From an uncultured Candidatus Entotheonella sp. (GTDB lineage: Bacteria > Tectomicrobia > Entotheonellia > Entotheonellales > Entotheonellaceae), in assembly GCA_951828535.1 (NCBI GenBank), contig OX639990.1, positions 359,300-423,299 of the forward strand: a stretch of DNA of 64,000 nt. The letters run 5' to 3'. Below, piece by piece: positions 52,329 to 61,244 of the stretch; position 1 is the first letter of the stretch; each line of letters opens with the position of its first letter. The notes beneath the pieces were generated by a model. It did not search any database. It saw nothing but the letters and a program-made list of their open reading frames with translations, and was not told where the DNA came from. Position numbers and translations under genes: made by a program.

Positions 52329-53234
52329 CTACATGCTGGGTTGACCGGCCGCTTCCTTTTCCTGTTGCAGTGCGAAGATCGACGAGTAGCCCTTCGACCA
52401 ATCCGGCGGTATCAGGCAGGGCCGCGGGTCGAAATGAATCCACTTGGCGGGCTGGCCGCGCACGACGACGTTGGCAAACTGGAACCGGTCGACCAAGTTG
52501 GTGATGTGCAGGGCGTCCGCCGAGGCATACGTGTGTAGGAGGAGGGGACGCGAGCGGTGAGAGTAATTGGGCATGGAGCCGTGAATGGTGCGGCAGTTGT
52601 GGATGGTGATCGAGCCGCGCGGGCCTTTCAGGTAAACAGCTTTTTCCAGATCCGCGCGCGGCAGGTCGCGGTTCTTGATGGCGCCGCTCCATTGCCCGTC
52701 GTCGCTGTACAGATCGAAAAGCTCGCCGTTATGGCTGCCGGGGATGACGCCCATGGGACCCATTTCGTCGTCCACGTCGTCCATGTACACGCCAATGGTG
52801 AGCGGAGAATAGTTGGTGTGCGGCCAGAACTGGATGTCCTGGTGCCACTTGACCTCTTCGCCGCCGTCGGCCCATTTGAAATTAAGTTTGGAGTGGTGGA
52901 ATTTAACGTCGGGCCCGACCAGGTCTTCGGCCACATCGACGATGGGGCCGTGGGCCGCGAAATCGCGGTAAATGGCGTGTTGCTCGGTCGGGAAGGACAG
53001 GCGCCGCAGGCGGGGTTTGTCAGCGCTGTGGCCGTGCTCAAGATCGAAAACACTGTCCGAATGGATGCGCGACCGGCTTTGTGCGATGAATTCGTTGGTG
53101 ATCTGCCACAGGCGGTCCAGCCACGCTTCAGAGAGGAAGTTTTCGACAAGCAGATAGCCGTTTCGGAAATAGAATTCTCTCTGTACCTGCGTCAACACCT
53201 TGGGCGGGTGGGCCAGGACGTCATCAACCTGCAT
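52329..53234 (-). CDS. phytanoyl-CoA dioxygenase (PhyH)-family iron/2-oxoglutarate enzyme
   Basis: The 301-aa protein has a double-stranded beta-helix with the facial triad His131-x-Asp133 (WHQDIQF) and His218 (RTIHGS), and Arg229 (HRSRP) as the likely 2-oxoglutarate anchor. It should be a mononuclear iron oxygenase hydroxylating or demethylating an unknown small molecule. AAGGAG lies before the ATG. It is the first clear enzyme gene of the run that continues to the second ketopantoate-reductase-like gene. Confidence 0.88.
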   Translation of the reverse strand: MQVDDVLAHPPKVLTQVQREFYFRNGYLLVENFLSEAWLDRLWQITNEFIAQSRSRIHSDSVFDLEHGHSADKPRLRRLSFPTEQHAIYRDFAAHGPIVDVAEDLVGPDVKFHHSKLNFKWADGGEEVKWHQDIQFWPHTNYSPLTIGVYMDDVDDEMGPMGVIPGSHNGELFDLYSDDGQWSGAIKNRDLPRADLEKAVYLKGPRGSITIHNCRTIHGSMPNYSHRSRPLLLHTYASADALHITNLVDRFQFANVVVRGQPAKWIHFDPRPCLIPPDWSKGYSSIFALQQEKEAAGQPSM

Positions 53235-53253
53235 GCCGGTCTCCTTCCTCAGT

Positions 53254-53304
53254 TTTCCTCTTCTCTCCCTTTCCCTGGTCAGGGAAGAGGATGGGGGGTG
53301 AGGG
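53254..53304. repeat. REP-like palindromic intergenic element
   Basis: A pyrimidine-rich stretch TTTTCCTCTTCTCTCCC turns into its complement GGGAAGAGGATGGGGGGTG after a short TTTCCCTGGTCAGGGAA palindrome. The form resembles the scattered REP-type intergenic palindromes of many GC-rich genomes. Only one copy is seen here, so repeat status is inferred by resemblance. Confidence 0.35.
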
Positions 53305-53305
53305 T

Positions 53306-53491
53306 TTACTCTTGTCCTGGGCGCGCGAAGTACCCATCCAGACGGCCTTGAATTCGCGCCATGCGTTCCCGCAGGTCACCCACGTCACGCCGCAATTCTC
53401 CGATTGCCTGTCGGAATGACGTTATCATGCGCCGCGTCGGGCCTACGATCGCAACACCCGTGCCAAGAATCGATGCCATTTGAGCGCTCAT
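53306..53491 (-). CDS. 61-aa protein with coiled-coil C terminus
   Basis: This small product has a hydrophobic N-terminal part (MASILGTGVAIVG) and then a charged heptad-like stretch FRQAIGELRRDVGDLRERMARIQGRLDGYF. Small proteins of the DLRERMARLEG type are widespread, but their function is unknown. The ATG at 53491 and a GTG at 53497 are both possible. It precedes the dioxygenase gene on the same strand and may be part of that transcript. Coding is likely but not certain. Confidence 0.45.
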   Translation of the reverse strand: MSAQMASILGTGVAIVGPTRRMITSFRQAIGELRRDVGDLRERMARIQGRLDGYFARPGQE

Positions 53492-53674
53492 GCGCACCCC
53501 GCACTCGTGGCGTCCGCTTGGCTTGCTGCCTCCCCTCTATAGGCATCATCATAGCATAATGTCTGTGCAGCCGTTGGTGTGGGGCGCGTAGAACATTGCC
53601 CCGCTTCGGCGTATAATCCGGCCTTTCAACGCGGCGCGAAATGCGAGATCACAGGCGAGAGCCACGAGGAGACC

Positions 53675-54139
53675 ATGGCAAACCGACACGCGCAATTTAC
53701 GACGTCCAAGGGCGTGTTCCGGGTGGAACTCACCGAGGACAAGGCACCCAAGACGACCGAGAATTTCATCCAATTGACCGAGTCCGGTTTCTATGACGGC
53801 CTCATTTTTCACCGTATCATCGACGGCTTCATGATCCAGGGCGGCTGTCCCCAGGGAACGGGTACGGGCGGCCCCGGTCACACCATCGACGACGAATTTC
53901 ACCCCGAATTGAAGCACGACGGGCCGGGCATCCTGTCCATGGCCAACGCCGGTCCCAACACGGGCGGCTCGCAGTTCTTTATTACGCTTGCGGCCACCAA
54001 CTGGCTGGACGGGCGGCACGCCGTGTTCGGTAAGGTGGTGGAGGGGTTGGACGTAGTTCACGCGACCGGCCAAGTGGAAACGGACGGCAGGGATCGGCCG
54101 CGGGAAGATGTGGTCATCGAAACGATAACCATCGAGTAA
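53675..54139 (+). CDS. cyclophilin-type peptidyl-prolyl cis-trans isomerase
   Basis: The 154-aa cytoplasmic protein catalyses prolyl isomerisation. It has the bacterial cyclophilin opening [20 protein letters not shown], the active-site [13 protein letters not shown] (Arg, Phe, Met, Gln), [22 protein letters not shown] and [14 protein letters not shown]. No signal peptide precedes it, which fits the PpiB type. GAGGAGACC is the ribosome site and a TATAAT box lies at 53612-53617 without a clear -35. The YceI-like gene begins 24 bases downstream and is probably on the same transcript. Confidence 0.95.
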   Translation: MANRHAQFTTSKGVFRVELTEDKAPKTTENFIQLTESGFYDGLIFHRIIDGFMIQGGCPQGTGTGGPGHTIDDEFHPELKHDGPGILSMANAGPNTGGSQFFITLAATNWLDGRHAVFGKVVEGLDVVHATGQVETDGRDRPREDVVIETITIE

Positions 54140-54163
54140 ATGGATACCACCGAGGAGCGATAT

Positions 54164-54856
54164 ATGATTAGGGACACATTGGGAAGGCGTGTTGCCGGAA
54201 CGATATTGGTGATGGTAGTGGCGGTTGTGCTCGGCGTTGGTGCCGGTTATGCCGAAACCCTGCGGGTCGTCAGTGGCGAAGTCGGCGTCACCGGCTTCAA
54301 GATGAAACCCACGGCGCGCATGGGCGTTCCGGTCCGCGGCGCTATCAGCATCCTGCCCGGTCAGGTCCAGTTCGACCCCGCAACCGGTGCGGTCAGCGGC
54401 TACCTGATTCTGGACATCACGTCGTTTAACACCGGCAACCCCGCTCGGGACGCCAACATCCGTCAAGGCGCCTTTCTGGTCAATCAATTTTCCCTGTGGA
54501 CGCTCTCGCCCCTGAGCCTGACCGGCTACGACCCCGCCTCATCCGCGCCGATGCAAACCGTCGAACTCGCCGTTCGCATCGAAGCCATGGGCCTTTCGGA
54601 GGACCGCACGGTCAAGGTTCGCGTCGCGACGTCCGATGACAGGGTGATGATCAGCAGTGCTGGCGCCCACTACATGCACGCCAGTGATTCGCCCCTTGCG
54701 CAGCTCATCGTTGCCGGCATCGAACGCGTCTGCCTGGCCTTCCACCAAGCGCCTTTCCCCAACGTCCAGATGACCATGGACGGCAACCCGGTGCCCGGCT
54801 TTGCCACCGCGGATTTCGCCATCATCGACCTCTCTCTGACGCTGGCGTGGCGATAG
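54164..54856 (+). CDS. YceI-like exported protein
   Basis: The 230-aa precursor has a Sec signal peptide (about residues 1-31, ending YAE) and a YceI-type lipocalin fold: strands around GYLILDITSFNTGNPARDANIRQGAFLV, where TGNPARD..R is a family pattern, and a final SLTLAW strand. YceI proteins bind isoprenoid lipids in the periplasm. Similarity is partial, so family membership is likely rather than sure. GAGGAG is six bases before the ATG at 54164. It ends in a strong hairpin shared with the convergent DUF1501 gene. Confidence 0.7.
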   Translation: MIRDTLGRRVAGTILVMVVAVVLGVGAGYAETLRVVSGEVGVTGFKMKPTARMGVPVRGAISILPGQVQFDPATGAVSGYLILDITSFNTGNPARDANIRQGAFLVNQFSLWTLSPLSLTGYDPASSAPMQTVELAVRIEAMGLSEDRTVKVRVATSDDRVMISSAGAHYMHASDSPLAQLIVAGIERVCLAFHQAPFPNVQMTMDGNPVPGFATADFAIIDLSLTLAWR

Positions 54857-54894
54857 TCCCAGGCGCGGCACTACTGTTCATGATCAGTCAACGA

Positions 54895-54932
54895 CCACCG
54901 CCCCGGCAACCGTGAGGCTGCCGGGGCGGTGG
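54895..54932. terminator. perfect 14-pair hairpin between convergent genes
   Basis: CCACCGCCCCGGCA (54895-54908) pairs exactly with TGCCGGGGCGGTGG (54919-54932) around a ten-base loop. It sits between the YceI-like gene and the convergent DUF1501 gene and probably ends both messages, although neither side has a T-run. Confidence 0.6.
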
Positions 54933-54956
54933 CTTGTGAGGCGGTGGTGTCGACTG

Positions 54957-56204
54957 CTACGCGAACATATCGAACGGCTTGAAGTCGCCGCCCAGGAGCG
55001 TTTGGGTGTCTTGGTATCCGAGCCAGCCGTCGATGGCGGTGGCGTAGACGCGCCGGAAGTCGGTGGTGTAGATGAGGTTGTCGCCGGCGTCGAGCTCGGT
55101 GAGGCTGGGGATTTGGCCATAGTGGCCGCCTTTGACGGGGTTGCCGACCATGAACATGAGACCGGCGGCGCCGTGGTCGGTGCCGAGGCTGGTGTTTTCG
55201 GGCACCCGGCGGCCGAACTCGGAGAAGAGCAGCACGATGACATCGTCGGCGCGTCCGATACGCTCGAGGTCGGCCATGAAGCCTGCCACGGCGTCGGCGG
55301 CGTAGGTGAGGAGCCGCTGATGCAGGTTGCTCTGGTGCACATGGGTGTCGAAGGCGTTATTACGGAACGTGGTGTAATACAGCCGCGTCGGCATATTGGC
55401 GTGGATCAACGCGGCGATTTTGGGCAGATCGATTGGCGCGATGCCGTAGTCGACCGGCGAATGGTAGTCAGTCCAGGCCTGCCGCACCAGCGCCGAGGCG
55501 TCGAGGGCGCTCTGGGCGATGTTCAGCAGGTAGTCCCGCGACGGATTGGTCACGCCGTTGGCGCCGGCGACGTGCTGGAACAGCGGCTGTTGCGAATGGA
55601 ACCCTTCCCGGGCGAATTTGTCCGGGGCGTCGAAGACCACGGGCACGTGATCGCGGCTGCGCACGGCTAGCGATTGGGTGGCGTCGATGTTGACAATGTA
55701 GTTCGACGCGCCGCCCGGCTTGACGGCGTCCGCCAGGCGGCCCAGCCAGCCGTATTCCGCGCCGCTGTTCGGCGCCGCGGTATGCCAATACGCCATGGAC
55801 GTGAAGTGCGAAAACGACGGATTCTCGTAGCCGCAGCCGTGCACCACGGCCATCTTGCCATCCTTGTACAGCCGTTCGAATCCCACCAGGCCCGGATTGA
55901 AACCAAAGTGGTCGTCGATCTTGCGCACCGCCTCCGGCTTGATGCCGATGGTCGGCCGCTGCTGGTAGTACGCATCGTCGCCGTACGGAACGAGGGTGTT
56001 CAGCCCGTCGTTGCCGCCCGACAGCTCCAGGACCACCAGAATGCGGTTGTCATTGTGGTCCCCGCTGTATTTCACCATGGCATTGGCGGCCCGCCCGAAG
56101 AATGGCGGCAGCCCGAGGGCACCTGCTGCGCCCATGCCCAGTAAGCCGGTCTTCAGCGTATCGCGTCGGGTCAGGTCCTGTTGTGCAGAAAACGTGTTTC
56201 TCAC
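54957..56204 (-). CDS. DUF1501 family protein with Tat signal
   Basis: The 415-aa protein begins with a clear Tat signal: RRDTLKTG at residues 13-20, hydrophobic stretch GMGAAGALGL, then NA before the mature part. The DUF1501 core follows: VLELSGGNDGLNTLVPYGDDAYY, DVIVLLFSEFGRRVPENTSLGTDHGAAG. It is a paralogue of 686-1825, which lacks a leader. The start is GTG with AAGGAG eight bases upstream. It lies 41 bases after the partner DUF1800 gene and converges with the YceI gene. Confidence 0.9.
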   Translation of the reverse strand: MRNTFSAQQDLTRRDTLKTGLLGMGAAGALGLPPFFGRAANAMVKYSGDHNDNRILVVLELSGGNDGLNTLVPYGDDAYYQQRPTIGIKPEAVRKIDDHFGFNPGLVGFERLYKDGKMAVVHGCGYENPSFSHFTSMAYWHTAAPNSGAEYGWLGRLADAVKPGGASNYIVNIDATQSLAVRSRDHVPVVFDAPDKFAREGFHSQQPLFQHVAGANGVTNPSRDYLLNIAQSALDASALVRQAWTDYHSPVDYGIAPIDLPKIAALIHANMPTRLYYTTFRNNAFDTHVHQSNLHQRLLTYAADAVAGFMADLERIGRADDVIVLLFSEFGRRVPENTSLGTDHGAAGLMFMVGNPVKGGHYGQIPSLTELDAGDNLIYTTDFRRVYATAIDGWLGYQDTQTLLGGDFKPFDMFA

Positions 56205-56245
56205 GACCGTGTCTCCTTGTTGAAAATGTGGCAGCCTGCGAGCGA

Positions 56246-58084
56246 TCAGCCGAGCTGGTACTCGGGTTGGCTCATGATGAGATGAACGAGTGCGCGCAAA
56301 GGCGCTTCGAGGTATGTCTCGGCCACCGTGATGTCCGAGGTCCCCAGCTCGCCGTCCAGAAAGGTAACCAGCAGGTTCCGTTCCGTCTTGCCGAGCGGCG
56401 TCCGCATCAAGCGGTCGAGGAAGTAGTCCACGACCTCCTCGGTATTGCGCAGCCCTGCTTCCATGACCATGGCGCTCAGGTTGAGCCGTGCCGTGTGGCG
56501 CGGCAGGGGTTTTACCCGCTCGATCGCCATCTGCCAGCCCCGGTAACTGCCGAAGCGCGTATTAAAATCCTCGTCGCGGTCGGCCATCATGTTCGATTCG
56601 GCCATCATCATACCGCCGTTGCCGTATCCCGGCAGCGTCGCACTGGTAATGTCCAAGCCCTGCTTGATGCGGGCGTGTACCTCGCGGAGCATCAAGCTGG
56701 CTTGATAGCGGTCGCGGGGGATGAAGTCGATGTCCGGAAAGAGCACGGCGCGGGCGAAATTGCCTCGCTCCAGCAGCAGCCCGGGGGTGATCCAGCTGCG
56801 CCCATGCGCCCAGCCTGCGACGGTGGGGGGCCAGAACAACTCCTGCCCCAGTGCGGTGACCACCAGGTTGAAATCGGGAATGCCTGGTACGTCATCGACG
56901 CCGAGTTTCTTGTAGGTGGACACCACCAGTTCCGTCGGGCTCTTGATATGGGTGCCCATGCTGGCGGGGCTGTAGAAGTCCCTGGAGAGGAAGACCCTCT
57001 GCAGCAGCGGCTTCATCTCGTAGTTGCTGTCACGCAAGATCGCGGCCAGTTTGCCGTTCAGGGCCGGGGAAAGCTCCTGCCGCACCAGGTAGCCATAGAG
57101 CTTGGCGGTCATGAATTCGGCGGTGACTGCTTGTGCCATGATCAGGTCGATGACTTCCACGCCGTCAAAGCCGCCCCGATTGCCGAGGAAACTCTTGGTG
57201 CCGTCGTCGTGCTGCGCCGTGTTGACGACGAACGTCAGGTCATCCGAGTTCCAGCCGGTGAAAGCCCGCGCCGCCTCACGGATGTCCTTTTCGGTGTAAT
57301 TGCCCACGCCCATGGTGAAGAGTTCCATGATCTCGCGGGCGAAGTTCTCATTCGGGGCGCCCTTGACGTTGACCCCGGCGTCGAGGAAGTAAAGCATCGC
57401 CGGGTCCTGCGCCACGGCCACCACGAGGTCGCGGAAGTTGCCGGTGGCGTGACGCCGGAAGGTTTCGTTCTGCAGCAGCATCTTGCGGTAGTCGCGCACC
57501 TTGGCCTCGCTGGTAGCGAAGTGGCCGTGCCAGAACAGCGCCATCTTCTCCTCGAGCGGGCGATTGGTGTTGAGCATGCGGTTGGCCCACCAATACGACA
57601 CCCGCCGGGTTTCCAGCATGCTGGCGCGCAACCAGTAGAAGAACTTGTTGACCACCGGCTGCAGTCGTCGATTGCCCGACGCCTTAACCTTGACGCCCAA
57701 CGCCTCGCCGTTCTCCTTGGCGAGCTGGGTGGTGGCGGGGCGGCTGGGCGGGAAGGGCACCAGACCAGGGTCGTGTACGCCGGATTCATCGAACGGCGGC
57801 AAGTGGCCGTTATCAATCGATTCGTAGTGCACCAGGCGTCGTACCGCCTGTTCCGGCGTCATGGCGGCCAGCCGTTCGATTTCCTCGGGGGTGCCGCTGA
57901 AGCCGGCTCGTTCCAGCAAGTGCGCGGCGCGGTCGTAACTCCACTCGCTCGACGCAATGGGTGACAGGTCGCCCTGCCAATCGACCGGTCCCGGACCGAG
58001 GTGGATACGCTCGGCGGCGTCTGCCGCGGGCGACAGCGGCAGCAGCAGCGCCACCAAGCCAGCGAGAAGCATGTGGAATAACAT
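56246..58084 (-). CDS. DUF1800 family protein with signal peptide
   Basis: The 612-aa protein has a Sec signal (about residues 1-23, LLAGLVALLLPLSPAADA) and the DUF1800 core: HLLERAGFSGTPEEIERLA near residue 45, NRMLNTNRPLEEKMALFWHGHF, NFAREIMELFTMGVGNYTEKD, AFTGWNSDDLTF and a C-terminal TPLGKTERNLLVTFLDG. It is about 150 residues longer than the paralogue at 1843-3246, mostly through the leader and inserted segments. GGAGG lies seven bases before the ATG. It is transcribed before the Tat-DUF1501 gene. Confidence 0.9.
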   Translation of the reverse strand: MLFHMLLAGLVALLLPLSPAADAAERIHLGPGPVDWQGDLSPIASSEWSYDRAAHLLERAGFSGTPEEIERLAAMTPEQAVRRLVHYESIDNGHLPPFDESGVHDPGLVPFPPSRPATTQLAKENGEALGVKVKASGNRRLQPVVNKFFYWLRASMLETRRVSYWWANRMLNTNRPLEEKMALFWHGHFATSEAKVRDYRKMLLQNETFRRHATGNFRDLVVAVAQDPAMLYFLDAGVNVKGAPNENFAREIMELFTMGVGNYTEKDIREAARAFTGWNSDDLTFVVNTAQHDDGTKSFLGNRGGFDGVEVIDLIMAQAVTAEFMTAKLYGYLVRQELSPALNGKLAAILRDSNYEMKPLLQRVFLSRDFYSPASMGTHIKSPTELVVSTYKKLGVDDVPGIPDFNLVVTALGQELFWPPTVAGWAHGRSWITPGLLLERGNFARAVLFPDIDFIPRDRYQASLMLREVHARIKQGLDITSATLPGYGNGGMMMAESNMMADRDEDFNTRFGSYRGWQMAIERVKPLPRHTARLNLSAMVMEAGLRNTEEVVDYFLDRLMRTPLGKTERNLLVTFLDGELGTSDITVAETYLEAPLRALVHLIMSQPEYQLG

Positions 58085-58181
58085 GGAGGTGCCTCCTGTA
58101 GTTTGCGTGGATCCGCGTCGGAGCCTCAACGGAGGTCCAGCGGCTTACGGAAAGGCCGAACGGGAAGCGTACATGGTGGTT

Positions 58182-58211
58182 TATATAGCATACGGTAGCC
58201 GAAATTGCCAA
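58182..58211 (-). promoter_or_regulatory. promoter of the second DUF1800/DUF1501 operon
   Basis: On the minus strand TTGGCA (58211-58206), an 18-base spacer and TATATA (58187-58182) form a good sigma-70 promoter about 100 bases before the DUF1800 start. It lies in the short gap between this operon and the second TRAP binding protein gene. Confidence 0.55.
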
Positions 58212-58261
58212 AACGTCCTGCCATCTCCGGCTACCGACCGTCTATGCCGGCAGGGCGCGTC

Positions 58262-59395
58262 CTACGGCTCTTTGTCGCCCCAGTAATAATCGGCGATGGT
58301 GTCATACGGACTCATGAACAGCCGCGCCGGAACCACAAGCTCGGCGTAGGCTCGCTGCGAGTCCAGCACCCTCTTGAAGAATGGGTCCTTGGCGGATTCG
58401 CGTGCTGCGATCTTGTCCCACGAGTTCAGGTGCGCCAGGAGGATGTCGTCAGGCGTTTTGACCAGCGTTACACCGCGCTTATCGGTGAAGGTATTCAGCG
58501 CCTCGGCGTCCATGCGGTTGAACTCCAGCAGCGACTGGAAAGCCGCCTGGAAGGCCGCTGCCTTGATGATGGCTTGCAGGTCGGGCGCCAAGCCGTCCCA
58601 GATATCCTTGTTAATTAACAAGTCGCAGGAACCGGCTATCTCGTGCGCGCCAGGGTAATGATAGAACTTCCACACCGTGTCGAACCCCTGCCGCAGGTCC
58701 TCCGCCGGGGTGTACCACTCGGTGGCGTCCAGCACCCCGCGCTCACCGGCGGGCAGCACCTCGCCGCCCGGTAGTGTGACGACGGAAAGCCCCATGTCCT
58801 TGTACACCTCGGACGCCAGGCCGGGAACCCGGTACTTGAGGCCCTTGAGTTCTTCAACGCCCTTCAGCGGCTTCTTGAACCAGCCGAGCGACTGGGGCGT
58901 GGTCGGGAAAATGGGGAAGGCCACAATGTTCATGCCGAGAATCTGCTGGTAGAACTCGTTCAGCAGCTCGAAGCCGCCGCCCTCGTACTCCCAGCCCCAA
59001 AAGTCAATGGTGCTCATGCCAAAGGGGCCGCCCGGCACGGAGGTGAACAAGGCTGCCGCCATGTGCTTGCCCATGAAGTAATACGTGCAGGTATGGGCGC
59101 CGTGCAGAACGCCGCGGTGCGTAGCATCGGCCACGTCGAAGGCACCAACGATGGCGCCCGCTGGAAAACCGTCGATTTTTAGCCGCCCCGCCGACATCTG
59201 CTCGACGCCTTGGGCGAATTTCTGCATGTTCGTAAACAACAGGCTGGACGGCGGAAAGCTCGCTTGAAGCTTTAAAATGGTGGTGTCGCCCTGCGCCATC
59301 GCGGCAGGGGGCGTCAGGGGGTGCTGTGGGGAAGGCGCGGCTAGAAGAACGGTCGCGGCGCATACCGCAAGGAACCCAAGCGCAAGCTTGTTCAT
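58262..59395 (-). CDS. second TRAP transporter substrate-binding protein
   Basis: The 377-aa precursor has a Sec signal (about 1-20, ending AAPS) and a DctP-type fold with LKLQASFPPSSLLFTNMQKF, PAGAIVGAFDVADATHRGVL and LKYRVPGLASEVYKDMGLSVVTLPGG, where the Arg of KYR should bind the ligand carboxylate. It is a paralogue of 37416-38534 (shared PAGAIVGAFxVxDAxHRG). Again no DctQ or DctM gene is close. It is divergent from the SMP-30 gene. Confidence 0.88.
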   Translation of the reverse strand: MNKLALGFLAVCAATVLLAAPSPQHPLTPPAAMAQGDTTILKLQASFPPSSLLFTNMQKFAQGVEQMSAGRLKIDGFPAGAIVGAFDVADATHRGVLHGAHTCTYYFMGKHMAAALFTSVPGGPFGMSTIDFWGWEYEGGGFELLNEFYQQILGMNIVAFPIFPTTPQSLGWFKKPLKGVEELKGLKYRVPGLASEVYKDMGLSVVTLPGGEVLPAGERGVLDATEWYTPAEDLRQGFDTVWKFYHYPGAHEIAGSCDLLINKDIWDGLAPDLQAIIKAAAFQAAFQSLLEFNRMDAEALNTFTDKRGVTLVKTPDDILLAHLNSWDKIAARESAKDPFFKRVLDSQRAYAELVVPARLFMSPYDTIADYYWGDKEP

Positions 59396-59436
59396 GAAAT
59401 ATCTCCCTGAGTAATAGCATGGTGTGGAACGGCGCC

Positions 59437-59465
59437 ACGGTATAAGCCCGGCATAGGGTTGTCAA
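59437..59465 (-). promoter_or_regulatory. promoter of the second TRAP binding protein gene
   Basis: On the minus strand TTGACA (59465-59460), 17-base spacer and TACCGT (59442-59437); a TATACC box overlaps with a shorter 15-base spacer. It is about 45 bases before the TRAP gene start and is back to back with the SMP-30 promoter at 59492-59521. Confidence 0.5.
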
Positions 59466-59491
59466 TACCGCTCAGGGGCGCCCGCCCGCCT

Positions 59492-59521
59492 TTGACCCGA
59501 GAAACACAGCCAATGTAGAAT
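59492..59521 (+). promoter_or_regulatory. promoter of the SMP-30 lactonase gene
   Basis: TTGACC (59492-59497), 18-base spacer and TAGAAT (59516-59521), about 50 bases before the ATG. It diverges from the TRAP promoter within the same 175-base intergenic region, so one regulator could control both. Confidence 0.5.
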
Positions 59522-59571
59522 GCCCCCCGCCGTAACGCGCCAATCAGAACAAGCCGAAAAAGGGGAGCCTC

Positions 59572-60450
59572 ATGACGGATGTAGTTTGTGTACTCGATGT
59601 GCGGGCCGAGTTGGGCGAATGCCCGGTGTGGAGCAGGGAAGAGCGTCGGCTGTACTGGGTCAACATTAACGGGCACACGGTCAACCGGTTCGATCCGGCC
59701 ACCGGCGACAACGAAATCTGTCAATTGCCGGAGCAGGTCGGCGCGTTCGTGCTGCGCGAGCAAGGCGGCTTGGTGGTGGCGTTGCGTTCGGGTTTCCATT
59801 TCCTTGATTTCGACACCGCGGCGCTCACGCCGGTGGTGGATCCGGAGGCGGACAAACCGGACAATCGGTTCAACGACGGGCGTTGCGGACCGGGTGGGCG
59901 ATTTTGGGCCGGCACCATGCGCGACCCCCAGGACCCGGCGCAGCGCACCGGCGCGTTGTATTGCCTCGACACGGATCTGAGCTGGCGCACCATGGTGCCT
60001 GACATTGGCGTCAGCAATGGCTTGGCGTTCAGCCCTGACGGCACCATCATGTATCACGCCGATACCCGGCAGGAGACCATCTGGGCGTTCGACTTTCGGG
60101 CCGAAGACGGAAGCCTCAGCAATCGTCGGGTATTCGCCACCACCCACGACCTGCCGGGTCGCCCCGACGGCGGCTGCGTGGATGCGGAAGGTTATTACTG
60201 GTCGGCAAACGTCGACGGCTGGCAGATGGTGCGTTTTGCGCCGGACGGCAGCGTGGACCGAACGGTGAAGGTGCCGGCGCAAAAGCCCACCATGCCTGCC
60301 TTCGGGGGCGACAATCTGGAGGTCATGTACATCACCACCATTGGTTCCGGCGGCAGCACGCCCCCGCAGCCGGGCCAGCCGCAGGCCGGGAGCCTCTTCG
60401 CCTGCGAACCCGGCGTGCGGGGCCTACCGGAACCGAAATTCCGCGGTTAG
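59572..60450 (+). CDS. SMP-30/gluconolactonase-family lactonase
   Basis: The 292-aa beta-propeller has the metal-site residues of the SMP-30 family: Glu15 (ELGECPVW), Asn near 103 (PDNRFNDG), Asn in VSNGLAFSPDG and Asp in RPDGGCVD. Such enzymes hydrolyse sugar lactones or related lactones. A YYWSANVDGWQMVRF segment forms the C-terminal substrate region. It lies back to back with a TRAP binding protein gene and tail to tail with an aldolase gene, with a four-base overlap of the stops, suggesting a sugar-acid pathway. Confidence 0.9.
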   Translation: MTDVVCVLDVRAELGECPVWSREERRLYWVNINGHTVNRFDPATGDNEICQLPEQVGAFVLREQGGLVVALRSGFHFLDFDTAALTPVVDPEADKPDNRFNDGRCGPGGRFWAGTMRDPQDPAQRTGALYCLDTDLSWRTMVPDIGVSNGLAFSPDGTIMYHADTRQETIWAFDFRAEDGSLSNRRVFATTHDLPGRPDGGCVDAEGYYWSANVDGWQMVRFAPDGSVDRTVKVPAQKPTMPAFGGDNLEVMYITTIGSGGSTPPQPGQPQAGSLFACEPGVRGLPEPKFRG

Positions 60451-61244
60451 AGTGTATCCACGACCTTGCGCAGCCCCTCGCCCAGATTCATCAGCGCCGC
60501 CTGATAGATGAAGCGGTCCCAGCCGATGCAGAAGTGGCGCACGCCCAACTGCACGTAGCGCTTCGCCTGCTCCACATCGGAGATCTCCATGCGCGGCGGC
60601 ACACCGTATTCGATGGACTTCTTGATGACCATCTCTTCAAAAGGCCGAATTTCCGGCGTGAACATGAGACCGGGGTTGCCCCGTGAGAAGCCGAAGTCGG
60701 CCGGCCCCCACTGGTTCATGTCAACGCCCTTGTCCTTGGCTTCCTGCAGAATCGCGTCCAGTTGGTCAACCGCAACGTCCTTCTCGATCATGATCAGAAA
60801 CACGACCGATTGCAGATCATCCAGGTACCCGGTGGGGTTGTAGCTCGTCAGCGCCGGGCGGCGCAGCTTGACGCCCATGTGCCCGCCAATGTCCGGCATG
60901 TCGGCGCGGATTGCCTGGTGGCAAAGCTGCACGTCCTCCACGGTGCGGACGTCCGTAAACAGCACCGATTTGAACCCCGCCCCGATGGCCGCCTGGGCCC
61001 AGAAGGCCTGGCTGCGTTGATCCGGCTTGATCATCAGGGGCAGGTTGCCGCACTGGCCGGCGCGCGCCATGTGGTAGAGCAGTTGCATGTCAAAGGCGCT
61101 GTACTCGGCGCAGAATTCGCCGTAGTCGTACAGACCGGTGTCGCCAATGATTTCGGGCAGGTCGGGATCGGACGACAGGTAATGCGTGCCGATGGTAGGT
61201 CTGCCGGCGTTCAGCTTCTCGCGCAGCGTGTTGGTCATAATCAT
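60447..61244 (-). CDS. HpcH/HpaI-type aldolase family protein
   Basis: The 265-aa TIM-barrel resembles the 2,4-dihydroxyhept-2-ene-1,7-dioate aldolase and citrate lyase family: LREKLNAGRPTIGTHYLSSDPDLPEIIG at the N terminus, MIKPDQR, GFKSVLFTDVRTVEDV in the barrel centre, and VVFLIMIEKDVAV with the metal-binding Glu strand. Some typical catalytic segments differ, so it may cleave or form a related hydroxy acid. The ATG at 61244 is chosen because GGAAGGA precedes it; an in-frame ATG at 61238 is possible. It converges with the SMP-30 gene. Confidence 0.82.
   Translation of the reverse strand: MIMTNTLREKLNAGRPTIGTHYLSSDPDLPEIIGDTGLYDYGEFCAEYSAFDMQLLYHMARAGQCGNLPLMIKPDQRSQAFWAQAAIGAGFKSVLFTDVRTVEDVQLCHQAIRADMPDIGGHMGVKLRRPALTSYNPTGYLDDLQSVVFLIMIEKDVAVDQLDAILQEAKDKGVDMNQWGPADFGFSRGNPGLMFTPEIRPFEEMVIKKSIEYGVPPRMEISDVEQAKRYVQLGVRHFCIGWDRFIYQAALMNLGEGLRKVVDTL

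Noticed and set aside
56102-57964. 620-codon plus-strand open frame opposite the second DUF1800 gene
   Set aside because: Its translation is Val/His/Arg-rich with no domain, and the minus strand carries the real gene with promoter, ribosome site and signal peptide.
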